Positions 1 to 7,690 of a stretch of 27,973 bases of DNA are shown in pieces; the stretch's first letter is position 1; every line of letters starts with the position of its first letter. Position numbers and translations under genes: made by a program. Source of the DNA: Chloroflexota bacterium (GTDB lineage: Bacteria > Chloroflexota > UBA6077); contig JAJZQR010000035.1 in assembly GCA_021806765.1 (NCBI GenBank), positions 1-27,973 of the forward strand, read 5' to 3'. The notes below the pieces were generated by a model. That model saw only the letters and a program-made list of their open reading frames with translations. It made no database searches and was not told the origin of the DNA.

Positions 1-72
1 CATCGCCACCTGGCCGATCAATCCACAGAACACTGGGCACGTCGGCTCGAAGCCGCCCTCCTCGCCGCCTGA
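1..72 (+). CDS. C-terminal end of an unidentified gene (5' truncated)
   Basis: The first forward frame is open from the window edge to a TGA at 70-72 and gives a 23-residue tail ending in an alanine/leucine-rich amphipathic helix (RRLEAALLAA). The codon choice is GC-rich like the neighbouring genes. The fragment is too short to assign a family. It lies on the same strand as the metallo-hydrolase that starts 154 bp later. The call rests only on an open frame and helix-like composition. Confidence 0.4.
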   Translation, partial: HRHLADQSTEHWARRLEAALLAA

Positions 73-226
73 GACTCTACTAGCGAAGTTTGCGCAATCC
101 CGAATACACCACCAATCCTGCGGGGTCTGCAGTCCTGGCAACCTTCTTGCAGTCGTTTGTTGCACTGTAGACGACACGCTGCATTCTACTGGTGCCACCG
201 TCTCCGTCAAAGAGGGGAGATTCGCG

Positions 227-862
227 ATGCCGATCTCGGTCGTCCGGTTCGCCGCCGGCCCCCTGGACACCAACAGCTACCTGGTCGCAGACGACGAGTC
301 CGGACTGGCGGTGGTCGTGGACGCCCCCTGGGGGGTGAGTCCACGGATAGCAGCCGAGGTACAGCAAAGAGGCATTCGGGTGGTCTCGGTGGTGATCACC
401 CACGCCCACTGGGATCACGTGGCGGACGCCCCGGCCCTTCACGATGCCCTCGCTGCTCCCATCGCGGCCCACCTCCTGGAGCAACCCCGGTTGGAGGCCC
501 CGGCCGAGACCCTCTACGAGGTACCCTTCGAGATACCCTCCGTGCATCCAGAGATACTGCTGGAGGAGGGCTCCCTTCTGGACGCCGGCAGCCTCCGCTT
601 TCACGTGCTCCACACCCCGGGCCACAGCCCGGGCGCCATCTGTCTCTACGAGCCCGATCAGAGCCTGCTCTTCTCCGGCGACACCCTCTTCCACAACGGC
701 TACGGTCGTACCGATCTCCCCGGCGCCAGTGACGAGGAGATGTGGAAGAGCCTGGTCAGGCTCTCCGGCCTACCGAAGGAGGTGCGGGTGCTCCCGGGCC
801 ACGGGGTCGAGACCACCATCGGTCAGGAGCCCTGGTTGAAACGCATTCCCGCCGAACCATAG
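227..862 (+). CDS. Metallo-beta-lactamase-fold hydrolase (glyoxalase II-like)
   Basis: A 211-residue hydrolase of the metallo-beta-lactamase superfamily, cytoplasmic because no signal peptide is seen. The dinuclear metal site is complete: THAHWDH (His59, His61, Asp63, His64), His133 in HTPGHSPG, Asp152 in FSGDTLF and His192 in LPGHG. This set and the length match the compact glyoxalase II/YcbL-type branch, which hydrolyses thioesters or related substrates; the actual substrate cannot be read from sequence. The ATG at 227 follows a purine-rich stretch (agaggggaga). The gene ends 22 bp before the 2Fe-2S subunit gene of the molybdenum hydroxylase, so it is probably co-transcribed. It may process a product, such as a CoA thioester, of that enzyme; this role is inference. 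Confidence 0.9.
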   Translation: MPISVVRFAAGPLDTNSYLVADDESGLAVVVDAPWGVSPRIAAEVQQRGIRVVSVVITHAHWDHVADAPALHDALAAPIAAHLLEQPRLEAPAETLYEVPFEIPSVHPEILLEEGSLLDAGSLRFHVLHTPGHSPGAICLYEPDQSLLFSGDTLFHNGYGRTDLPGASDEEMWKSLVRLSGLPKEVRVLPGHGVETTIGQEPWLKRIPAEP

Positions 863-884
863 CTGCTACCATCGGAGGGATCCC

Positions 885-1412
885 ATGGCCGAACTCACCG
901 CCAAGCCGCCCTCCTGGATAACGCCTCGAGGGCCCGGAAGAACTGCCATTCGGCTATCGGTGAACGGGGCGGAATACATCCTCACCGTTCAGCCTCGCCG
1001 GACTCTGCTGGAGGTGCTGCGGGACAACCTCCACCTCACCGGTACCAAGAGAGGATGCGGCCTTGGGCAGTGCGGAGCCTGCACCGTGCTGCTGGACGGA
1101 AAGCCGGTCTACTCCTGCCTTACCCTCGCCATCGAGTGCGAAGGGCGGCAGATTCAGACCATCGAGGGGTTGGCCCAGAATGGCAACCTCCATCCCATCC
1201 AGCAGGCGTTCCTGGAAACCGACGCCTTCCAGTGCGGCTTCTGCACGCCGGGGCAGATCATGGCCGTCAAGGGTCTGCTGGACACCTTCGCCGAGCCCAC
1301 CCTGGAAGAGGTGAAGAGGGCGGTGTCGGGCAACCTCTGCCGCTGCGGCGCTTACCACAACATCTTCCAGGCGGCGCTGTTGGCTGCGGATCGTATCGGG
1401 AGAAGGAGGTAG
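885..1412 (+). CDS. Molybdenum hydroxylase 2Fe-2S (small) subunit
   Basis: A 175-residue iron-sulfur subunit of the xanthine dehydrogenase/CO dehydrogenase family, which passes electrons from the molybdenum centre to FAD. The N-terminal plant-type ferredoxin domain has Cys58, Cys63, Cys66 (CGLGQCGAC) and Cys78. The C-terminal four-helix domain carries the second cluster, with Cys117 and Cys120 (CGFC) and Cys152 and Cys154 (CRC). All eight ligands are present and the length is typical, with about 18 extra residues at the N terminus. The ATG at 885 has GGAGGG 7 bases upstream. The molybdopterin subunit starts 4 bp after the stop, so the two are translationally close. The substrate class cannot be set from this subunit alone. 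Confidence 0.95.
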   Translation: MAELTAKPPSWITPRGPGRTAIRLSVNGAEYILTVQPRRTLLEVLRDNLHLTGTKRGCGLGQCGACTVLLDGKPVYSCLTLAIECEGRQIQTIEGLAQNGNLHPIQQAFLETDAFQCGFCTPGQIMAVKGLLDTFAEPTLEEVKRAVSGNLCRCGAYHNIFQAALLAADRIGRRR

Positions 1413-1416
1413 CGCC

Positions 1417-3723
1417 GTGACCAGGGTGGTCAAGACCCACGTGGAATTCGAGGGCCGCGTTGTGGAGCAGGCGGCGGTGGTGCAAGGACCCCAGCCTCCG
1501 GTCTGGCCTCAAGAGGCCGCACTGGAAGTGATCGGCACCTCGACCCCACGAGTCGATGGGCTCGAGATGGTTACCGGTCGGGCCCGATATAGTTGCGATG
1601 TCCGCCCCCCCGGCATGCTGTACGGCAGGATCCTTCGCAGTCCCTTTCCCCACGCCAGGCTCGTCAGCATCGACGCCTCCAGAGCCGAACTGCTGCCGGG
1701 CGTCCGGGCAGTGCTCAGCTCTGCCAACGCTCCGGCGGTCCGCTGGAAGGACGGCAAGCTGATCCTGGACACCCTCCTCTCCTTCGTCGGAGACGAGGTA
1801 GCGGCTGTAGCCGCCGACGATCTGGAAACAGCCATGGATGCCGTGGACCTGATCAACGTGCAGTACGAGGAGTTGCCCTTCGTCCTGGATCCCCAGGAAG
1901 CCCTCCAGCCCAACGCCCCCAAGGTCCATCCCTCGGGCAACCTGGTGAGGGGACAGCCTCGGGTCTACGATCGCGGGGACGTGCAACAGGGATGGTCGGA
2001 GGCGGAGGTTACTCTCGAGGAGACCTTCCGGACCCAAACGGCGCTGCATAACGCCCTGGAGACCCATGGCAGCGTGGCTCAATGGATCGGGGACGAGTTG
2101 ACCCTGTGGGATTCCACCCAGGGCATCTTCGCCGTTCGCTCAGAGGCGGCAGAGATCCTGGGGCTACCGTTGAACCGGGTGAGGGTTATCAGCGAGTACG
2201 TGGGAGGCGGCTTCGGAGCCAAGCAGGAATTGGGCAAGCACACCATCCTGGCAGCGCTCCTCTCCCGGATGTCCGGCCGGCCCGTCCAGATCATTCTGAG
2301 CCGAGAGGAGGAGAACCTGGGTACCGGCCACCGTCACCCGACGGTACAACGGATCAAGCTGGGTGCCAGGAGGGACGGAACCCTGACGGCCATGGACCTC
2401 CACTGCGTGGTGCCGGTGGGCAGCTACGGCGACGCCAGCGTCGTGGACGGCCCCGTCCGAAGCCTCTACCGCTGCCCCAACGTCCACACCGAGCTGTTCG
2501 CAGTCCGCACCAACGAGGGACCGGCCAGGGCCTTCCGAGCCCCCGGCTACACCGAGGGGACCTTCGCCCTGGAGTCGGCCATGGACATGCTGGCCGATCG
2601 GCTGGGGATCGACCCGCTGGAACTGCGGCTGAGGAACTACGCCGATCAGGACCCGGCGACAGGCCACGACTACTCTCAAAAGAAGCTGCACGAGGCCTAT
2701 CAACTGGCCGCCGAGAAGGCGGGGTGGGCCGCCCTGCGGGCCCAGGGGACTCAAGCCTCCCAGAACGCACCTCTCGCCTCCCGCAAGCGAGGCATCGGCA
2801 TGGCCACCCAGATCTGGGGCGGCGGCGGGGGTCCGCCGGCCCACGCAGTGGTCAAGCTGAACCCCGACGGTAGCGCCGACGTGATCACCGGGGTCCAGGA
2901 CATTGGTACCGGAACCCGGACGGGCCTCGCCCAGATAGCGGCCGAGGCTCTGGGGTTGCCCGTGGCCAGCGTTCGGGTTTCTGTGGGGGATACGCGAGAT
3001 GCCCCCTACGGGCCTACCAGCGGCGGCAGCCAGACCCTCTCCTCGGCGGGCCCTGCCGTCCGCTCCGCCGCCCTGGACGTTCGAGAGCAACTGCTGGACG
3101 TCGCCTCCCTGCAGCTACAGCTGCCGCAGGAGCGACTGGACGTCAAGGAGGGCCTCGTCTACGACACCGCCTCTCCAGAACAGCGGAAGTCCGTCGCCGA
3201 GCTGCTGGGCGCCCTCGACAATCTCATGCTCGTGGGCGTCGGCTCGCGAGGCCCCAACCCCGAGGGCTACTCCATCCGCACGTTCGGCGCCCAGTTCGCT
3301 GAAGTAGAGGTGGACCAGGAGACCGGGCGGGTTCGGGTGCTGAAGATCGTCGCCGTTCACGACTTCGGTCGGGTGATCAACCCGATGCTGGTCAACAGCC
3401 AGATGCTGGGGGGCATCATCCAGGCGGTGGGATACGCGATCATGGAGGAGCAGGTGACGGACAAGGGCACGGGCCGGCCCCTGAACCCCGATCTGGAGGA
3501 GTACCTGATCCCCACCTCCCTGGATGTGCCGGAGATCGACGCGACCTCTCTGAACCAGGTCGATCCCAACAGCAACAACCTGGGAGCCAAGGGGATCGGG
3601 GAGCCTCCTATTATTCCCTCGGCTCCAGCCATCGCCAACGCCCTGTACAACGCCACGGGCGTGCGGCTGACCGGCCTACCTCTCGCCGTCCACCGGGTGA
3701 TACAGAAGAGGACCGCACCATGA
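1417..3723 (+). CDS. Molybdenum hydroxylase molybdopterin-binding (large) subunit
   Basis: A 768-residue catalytic subunit of the xanthine dehydrogenase superfamily, which hydroxylates or reduces a carbon centre at a molybdopterin-cytosine-dinucleotide type cofactor. Visible family motifs are GGGFGAK near residues 263-269, the active-site loop ARAFRAPGY at 371-378 and the catalytic base Glu729 in KGIGEPP. The active-site loop lacks the cysteine-containing sequence of true aerobic CO dehydrogenase (CoxL form I), so this is not a CO oxidiser. Xanthine dehydrogenase-like, aldehyde dehydrogenase-like or 4-hydroxybenzoyl-CoA reductase-like activity is possible. The GTG start at 1417 is supported by AAGGAGG at 1403-1409. 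The stop overlaps the ATG of the FAD subunit by four bases. Full length, with no frame disruption. Confidence 0.93.
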   Translation: MTRVVKTHVEFEGRVVEQAAVVQGPQPPVWPQEAALEVIGTSTPRVDGLEMVTGRARYSCDVRPPGMLYGRILRSPFPHARLVSIDASRAELLPGVRAVLSSANAPAVRWKDGKLILDTLLSFVGDEVAAVAADDLETAMDAVDLINVQYEELPFVLDPQEALQPNAPKVHPSGNLVRGQPRVYDRGDVQQGWSEAEVTLEETFRTQTALHNALETHGSVAQWIGDELTLWDSTQGIFAVRSEAAEILGLPLNRVRVISEYVGGGFGAKQELGKHTILAALLSRMSGRPVQIILSREEENLGTGHRHPTVQRIKLGARRDGTLTAMDLHCVVPVGSYGDASVVDGPVRSLYRCPNVHTELFAVRTNEGPARAFRAPGYTEGTFALESAMDMLADRLGIDPLELRLRNYADQDPATGHDYSQKKLHEAYQLAAEKAGWAALRAQGTQASQNAPLASRKRGIGMATQIWGGGGGPPAHAVVKLNPDGSADVITGVQDIGTGTRTGLAQIAAEALGLPVASVRVSVGDTRDAPYGPTSGGSQTLSSAGPAVRSAALDVREQLLDVASLQLQLPQERLDVKEGLVYDTASPEQRKSVAELLGALDNLMLVGVGSRGPNPEGYSIRTFGAQFAEVEVDQETGRVRVLKIVAVHDFGRVINPMLVNSQMLGGIIQAVGYAIMEEQVTDKGTGRPLNPDLEEYLIPTSLDVPEIDATSLNQVDPNSNNLGAKGIGEPPIIPSAPAIANALYNATGVRLTGLPLAVHRVIQKRTAP

Positions 3724-4724
3724 GACCCTTCGAGCATCTGAACGCGACCTCCGTGGAAGATGTGCTGGCCACCATAGGCGAGGACTGGCAAGTCCGATTG
3801 ATCGCGGGCGGAACCGATCTGCTCTCGCTGATGAAGAAGAGAATCCTCTCGCCTTCCCGGTTGATCAACCTCAAGACGGCACCGGAACTGGCCCTTCTGG
3901 ACTTCACCGACGAGGGAGGACTGGTGGTGGGGGCGCTGGCAACCCTGGACGACGTGAGGCGCTACCCGGCTGTTCGCCAGCACTATCGAGTGCTGGTCGA
4001 GGCTATCAGCGTAGCCGCATCGCCGCAGCTACGGAACATGGCCACCCTGGTCGGCAATCTCTGCCAAACCACCCGCTGCTGGTACTACCGTGGCCCGTTC
4101 TTCTGCTGGCACAAAGGTGGAGAGAAGTGCTACGCCACCGAAGGCGAGAATCGAATCCACGCCCTCTTCGGCGGCGGTCCCTGCTACTCGGCTCACCCCT
4201 CCGATCCGGCACCCGCCCTGATCGCCCTGGGCGCAGAGTTGACGCTCTACGACAGCAAGGGTGATAGCAGAGCGATACCGGTGGAGTCCTTCTACTCCTT
4301 GCCCGTCGACGACCGGCGAAGAGAGACGGTGCTGCAGCCAAACGAACTGGTTACCAGGGTGCGAATAGCTACCCCTGCGCCCGAGGCTCGGGGAGTCTAT
4401 CTGAAGGCGATGGCTCGAGAGGCCTGGGCCTTCCCTCTGGCCAGCGCGGCAGTCCAGGGGGTGTGGGACGGCCCCATGGCCCGGGAGATCAGCATAGTCC
4501 TGGGCGGCGTAGCGCCCATCCCCTGGCGGGCGAGGCAGGCCGAGGATGTGGTACGGGGCCAGCCGGTGGACGGAGGCGTCGCCCGACGGGCAGGCGAGGC
4601 CGCCCTAGCCGGTGCCCAGCCCCTCCAGCACAATGGCTACAAACTGGAGTTGGTCCGCACCCTGGTGGAGCGCGCGCTGGTCGCCGCCGCGGCTCCCCAG
4701 GCCAAGCACCGCCCGGTGGCCTGA
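3720..4724 (+). CDS. Molybdenum hydroxylase FAD-binding (medium) subunit with extra cysteine loop
   Basis: A 334-residue FAD subunit of the CoxM/xanthine dehydrogenase family. The flavin-binding N terminus has AGGTDLL (residues 29-35) and VGNLCQ (111-116), followed by a CO_deh_flav_C-type C-terminal domain. Residues 115-155 hold five cysteines (115, 120, 129, 137, 155) around RCWYYRG, CWHKGGEKC and HPSDPAPAL. Such an insertion is absent from ordinary CoxM proteins. It resembles the loop that binds an additional 4Fe-4S cluster in the beta subunit of 4-hydroxybenzoyl-CoA reductase. An extra cluster here is therefore likely, and may allow electron flow toward the substrate. The gene starts by ATGA overlap with the large subunit and is the last of the operon; a strong inverted repeat follows 30 bp after its stop. 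Confidence 0.92.
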   Translation: MRPFEHLNATSVEDVLATIGEDWQVRLIAGGTDLLSLMKKRILSPSRLINLKTAPELALLDFTDEGGLVVGALATLDDVRRYPAVRQHYRVLVEAISVAASPQLRNMATLVGNLCQTTRCWYYRGPFFCWHKGGEKCYATEGENRIHALFGGGPCYSAHPSDPAPALIALGAELTLYDSKGDSRAIPVESFYSLPVDDRRRETVLQPNELVTRVRIATPAPEARGVYLKAMAREAWAFPLASAAVQGVWDGPMAREISIVLGGVAPIPWRARQAEDVVRGQPVDGGVARRAGEAALAGAQPLQHNGYKLELVRTLVERALVAAAAPQAKHRPVA

Positions 4725-4754
4725 GGCTGCCGACCACCGAGCAACGATCTTCTG

Positions 4755-4810
4755 GCGCGGGGCGCGGAGACCGCGTTGAAAACGCCATCGATCTCCGCGC
4801 CCCGCGCTTT
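4755..4810. terminator. Bidirectional terminator-like hairpin
   Basis: Perfect 16-bp inverted repeat: the left arm 4755-4770 (gcgcggggcgcggaga) pairs with 4792-4807 across a 21-base loop, and TTT follows on the plus strand. It lies between two converging gene ends (stops at 4724 and 4824), so it probably ends transcription from both sides. The T-tracts are short, so intrinsic strength is uncertain. Confidence 0.65.
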
Positions 4811-4823
4811 CCCTCAGGTGAGC

Positions 4824-5462
4824 CTATCCCTGCTCGACCTTCGCGGCCCGCTGGGCCAGCAACCGATCGCTCCTATCCAGGTTGTAGATCCCGCAAACGC
4901 ACGGCTTGGCCACCATGTTGGAGGCCTCCCGCGGGGTCTTCTCGCCGCATGCCACATCCTTGATCCCCTTCCGTACCAGCGCAGCGGCGATCAGGGCATG
5001 GCCGCACATAGTGGTCAACTCCAGGGTCTCCTCCTCGGGGAGCAGCTCCGTCTTCCCGATGATCCCCAGCGACAGGTTGATGGTGTGAGGTTTCATTCCC
5101 ACCTCCTGCGCCAGAGGTATCACCTCATCGATCACTCCGCTCAGGGTGAGGGAGATCCCCAGGTCCGCCTCCTTCAGCCTGGTAAGGGCCGTCTTCAGCT
5201 TCTCCTTGCTGGAGAAGCTGCTCAGCAGGGCGTGGGAGCGATGGATGTTCCTGATGAACCCCTCCTTGTCGAAACCCATCGGTATATTGGTTTCCAGCCC
5301 GGAGGATCCGGTGTTCGACACTCCCACATTCAGGACGATCTCGGCAACCTTCGAGAGAAGCGGCTTGGTCACGTCCTGGTTCACTCGCGAGGTGTTGGCC
5401 AGCAGCACGAAGTCCTGTTTCAGTTCCTCCAGGGAGCCTCGTCGATGCAGTGAGTGAGTCAT
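4824..5462 (-). CDS. Unrecognised conserved-looking protein with cysteine motif, partner of ferredoxin-domain gene
   Basis: 212 residues; I do not recognise the family. The body is mixed alpha/beta with no membrane helix or signal peptide. Four cysteines lie in the C-terminal third: Cys153 (TMCGHAL), Cys172 (VACGEK) and Cys188/Cys190 (KPCVCGIYNLDR). This spacing could bind a metal or Fe-S cluster, but that is inference. The ATG at 5462 begins one base after the stop of the upstream ferredoxin-domain gene, with GGAGGG inside the end of that gene as ribosome-binding site, so the two are translationally coupled and probably work together. The gene points toward the convergent hairpin at 4755-4810. 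Confidence 0.85.
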   Translation of the reverse strand: MTHSLHRRGSLEELKQDFVLLANTSRVNQDVTKPLLSKVAEIVLNVGVSNTGSSGLETNIPMGFDKEGFIRNIHRSHALLSSFSSKEKLKTALTRLKEADLGISLTLSGVIDEVIPLAQEVGMKPHTINLSLGIIGKTELLPEEETLELTTMCGHALIAAALVRKGIKDVACGEKTPREASNMVAKPCVCGIYNLDRSDRLLAQRAAKVEQG

Positions 5463-5463
5463 T

Positions 5464-6186
5464 CTAGCCCTCCACGAAGGGTCGGCCCATGCCGAGGTTG
5501 ACTTTGGCGTTGGGACGAGGCGTGATCCCCAGCTTCTTCAGATCCTCCAGGATCGGGATGCTTCCGTCGTCGTTGAGGCGAGTGATCACCTCCCAGGAGA
5601 TGACGGTGTCAACCTGCTTGGCCACCTCCAGCACCACCGGTACCAGGATGGGGAGCTTGTCCGCGGTGGTCTGAACCTCCACTATGGCCGACAGCACCCG
5701 CTCGCTGCGCAGCTCCGGCTTCATCTCGCCGGTAGCGGGGTCCGCCAGCAGAGCAGTGACCGGGTTGTGAGCCTCGAAGTTCACCCCAACCCTGGCCAGC
5801 GCCCTGGTCATCTTCTCCAGATCGGACAATCGGGTGGCGATGCCGGGCCGGCCGAACTCCATGCCCAGACCGATCTGCCCCCTCTTCACCCGTCCCGTCA
5901 CATCGTTGGTCTTCATCTCTTCGGTGCCCCGTCCCCGCTGACCCGTGCTGGGGTGCACCACTATCGGGTCGCTGAAGACCCGGCGGACGGATCTGGGCCA
6001 CTGAGAGGTCTCCGGCGACTCGTGGATAGCGTTGCCCGGGCAATCAACGAAGCGACGGCATAGGCTGCACTCGACACACTGGTCGAAGTCGATGGACGAT
6101 ACTCCTCCCTGGTCGGAGATAGCCCCCACCGGGCAGTAGGGAATACAGACGCCGCACCCCGTGCACTCCTGTTCGTCGATGAACAC
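5464..6186 (-). CDS. Ferredoxin-domain (2x[4Fe-4S]) protein with uncharacterised C-terminal domain
   Basis: 240 residues. The N terminus is a dicluster ferredoxin: Cys8, Cys11, Cys14, Cys18 (CTGCGVCIPYCP) and Cys37, Cys40, Cys43, Cys49 (CVECSLCRRFVDCP). Residues 60-240 form a domain I cannot place. It contains the glycine-rich GRGTEEMKTNDVTGR (about 85-99) and a GMEFGRPG stretch, and has no further cysteines. An electron-transfer role for the first part is established for the fold; the rest is unknown. The GTG start at 6184-6186 is chosen because TGAGGAGG lies just upstream and the first cluster motif begins at residue 8. It is the first gene of a two-gene operon; a promoter-like sequence lies 75-101 bp upstream. 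Confidence 0.88.
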   Translation of the reverse strand: MFIDEQECTGCGVCIPYCPVGAISDQGGVSSIDFDQCVECSLCRRFVDCPGNAIHESPETSQWPRSVRRVFSDPIVVHPSTGQRGRGTEEMKTNDVTGRVKRGQIGLGMEFGRPGIATRLSDLEKMTRALARVGVNFEAHNPVTALLADPATGEMKPELRSERVLSAIVEVQTTADKLPILVPVVLEVAKQVDTVISWEVITRLNDDGSIPILEDLKKLGITPRPNAKVNLGMGRPFVEG

Positions 6187-6260
6187 ACCAACCTCCTCAC
6201 ACGTGGAGTCTCTGAGATCCTTGACCGGAGCTATCTGTACAACTTTCTGGCGCAGGTAGT

Positions 6261-6287
6261 ATTGTACCCGCGTCCAGGATCAGTCAA
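6261..6287 (-). promoter_or_regulatory. Candidate sigma70-type promoter for the ferredoxin-domain operon
   Basis: Read on the minus strand, TTGACT (6287-6282) precedes TACAAT (6266-6261) with a 15-bp spacer. Each box matches the consensus at five of six positions. The spacer is shorter than usual. An alternative -10, AATACT, three bases further would give 18 bp. Confidence 0.5.
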
Positions 6288-6361
6288 TATGTTCAGACAA
6301 AGAAATAGGCGGTCTTCGGTCGGAATCTGCGCATAGAATGCCCCTGCCGGCCTGACGTCCA

Positions 6362-6370
6362 TGCTATAGT
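6362..6370 (+). promoter_or_regulatory. Candidate extended -10 promoter for the amidohydrolase
   Basis: TGCTATAGT matches the extended -10 form TGnTATAAT, with five of six matches in the hexamer. No good -35 box is seen, which is common for extended -10 promoters. It would give a leader of about 125 bases before the ATG at 6502. Confidence 0.4.
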
Positions 6371-6501
6371 ACCGACGAACAACGTGTTAGAACCACCAAT
6401 CCTCGCTGGTCATAGCCCCCGGGATCTACGATGCCTTCGGCCACCCCCCAGAGGTAAGGATAAGGCAACCCGTAACAAATCGAACAAGAGGAAGGTGAGG
6501 A

Positions 6502-7668
6502 ATGGCACTCGATCTTGGATCCCTCCCCGTCATCGACAACCACAGCCATCCCCTGGAGCACGAAAAGGCTCATCTGGCTCCGGAACTGCTGGCCAGGGAG
6601 TTCTTCCACGGCATGGGCGACATTCCGAAGCCCGGCGTCAAGTCGAAGCTGTGGGGAGCAACCGACGAGTTGCGACACCACTTCCCCTACATGGGGGTGG
6701 TGCAGACCATGGTGTGCCAGCTGGCCAGGGTGCTTGGCTGCCCGGCGGAGTTGGAGGCCGTGGCCGCCGAGCGCAATCGCCGCACCTCGGAGAGCTTCGA
6801 GGCCTACATCCAACTGCTGTATGAGGATGCTGGGATCGTCGGCACCGTGCTGGACACAGGAGTGCCGGTGGGGGACCCGGTTCTGGAGCTATTCCCGGGC
6901 AGGATCATGCGGCTGTTCCAGATGACCCCGGCCCTGCAGAAGCAGATAGAGCAGTGCGATTCCTATCGGGAGGCGCTGCGCGGCTACCAGGAAGCGGTGG
7001 ATCACGCGATAAGGGTGGATGGGTTCGTCGGGGTGAAGGCCCACCTGGCAGAGGAGGTCGGGTTCGGGGCTGAGGCGGTATCGGAGGCCGAGGCCGAATC
7101 GGCTTTCCCCGCCGCGAAGGCCGGCGACGCCGAGGCGTACAAGAAGCTGTACATCGCCGTCTTCTGGGCCACGATGCTCCAGGCCCAGGAGTTGGAGGTG
7201 CCAGTCCACGTCCACGCGGGAATAACCGGTGGTCTGTGGAATGGCCCAATCTCCAACGCCGATCCCTTCCTGCTGGCGCCGATGCTGAAGCGGCCGGAGT
7301 TTCTGAAAACCAGACTGGTCCTGCTCCACGGGGCCCATCCCTGGTTCCAGCACGCCGGAGCGATGGCCCACGCCTTCCCCCACGTCTGGGTGGACATGGG
7401 ACAGGCGACGCCCTGGCTCTCCCTGCGCATCGCCGAGTGCTATCGCGATGTGATCGGCATGGCTCCCCTGGACAAGATCATGATCGGCAGCGGCAGCCAC
7501 GGGACCCCCGAGCCTGCATGGCTCGCCGGCATCACCGCCAAGATCGGCCTTGGGGAGGCGCTGGGTGACGCCGTGAGGCTGGGTCTGATGACTCAGAGCC
7601 AGGCGGAACAGGCCGGCCGCATGATCCTGCACGACAACGCGGCCCGGCTGTACGGGCTGCCGGAGTAG
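6502..7668 (+). CDS. Amidohydrolase family protein (Amidohydro_2/FluG-like)
   Basis: A 388-residue TIM-barrel metal-dependent hydrolase. Strand 1 carries the His-x-His pair (His14 and His16 in IDNHSHP). Later conserved sites are His236/His238 (VHVHAG) and His276/His279 (LLHGAHPW). The C-terminal KIMIGSGSHGTPEPAW aligns with the FluG-type KIMFSTDGHxxPE segment, but the usual metal/catalytic Asp is replaced by Gly331. The protein may use a modified active site or be a non-canonical member. The typical reaction of the family is decarboxylation or hydrolysis of a small acid or amide; no substrate can be named. The ATG at 6502 follows a gaggaaggtgagga ribosome-binding stretch. Single gene, converging on priA with a 22-bp gap. 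Confidence 0.88.
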   Translation: MALDLGSLPVIDNHSHPLEHEKAHLAPELLAREFFHGMGDIPKPGVKSKLWGATDELRHHFPYMGVVQTMVCQLARVLGCPAELEAVAAERNRRTSESFEAYIQLLYEDAGIVGTVLDTGVPVGDPVLELFPGRIMRLFQMTPALQKQIEQCDSYREALRGYQEAVDHAIRVDGFVGVKAHLAEEVGFGAEAVSEAEAESAFPAAKAGDAEAYKKLYIAVFWATMLQAQELEVPVHVHAGITGGLWNGPISNADPFLLAPMLKRPEFLKTRLVLLHGAHPWFQHAGAMAHAFPHVWVDMGQATPWLSLRIAECYRDVIGMAPLDKIMIGSGSHGTPEPAWLAGITAKIGLGEALGDAVRLGLMTQSQAEQAGRMILHDNAARLYGLPE

Positions 7669-7690
7669 GTGGTTCCGTTCCCAGCGCTCT

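Larger units (their letters stand above)
6187..6501. other. Divergent intergenic region, no gene
   Basis: This 315-bp gap between the ferredoxin-domain operon (minus) and the amidohydrolase (plus) has no credible reading frame. It is visibly richer in A/T than its surroundings near 6240-6400 and holds one promoter-like site for each direction, listed separately. The about 125-base stretch between the plus-strand -10 and the amidohydrolase ATG has no motif I recognise. Confidence 0.6.

Noticed and set aside
1417..4724. Aerobic carbon monoxide dehydrogenase (cox) operon
   Set aside because: The large subunit lacks the CoxL form I cysteine active-site loop, and the FAD subunit has an extra cysteine loop not found in CoxM.
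4776..5453. 225-codon plus-strand open frame
   Set aside because: It is antisense to the cysteine-containing partner gene, begins inside the terminator hairpin and lacks family features.
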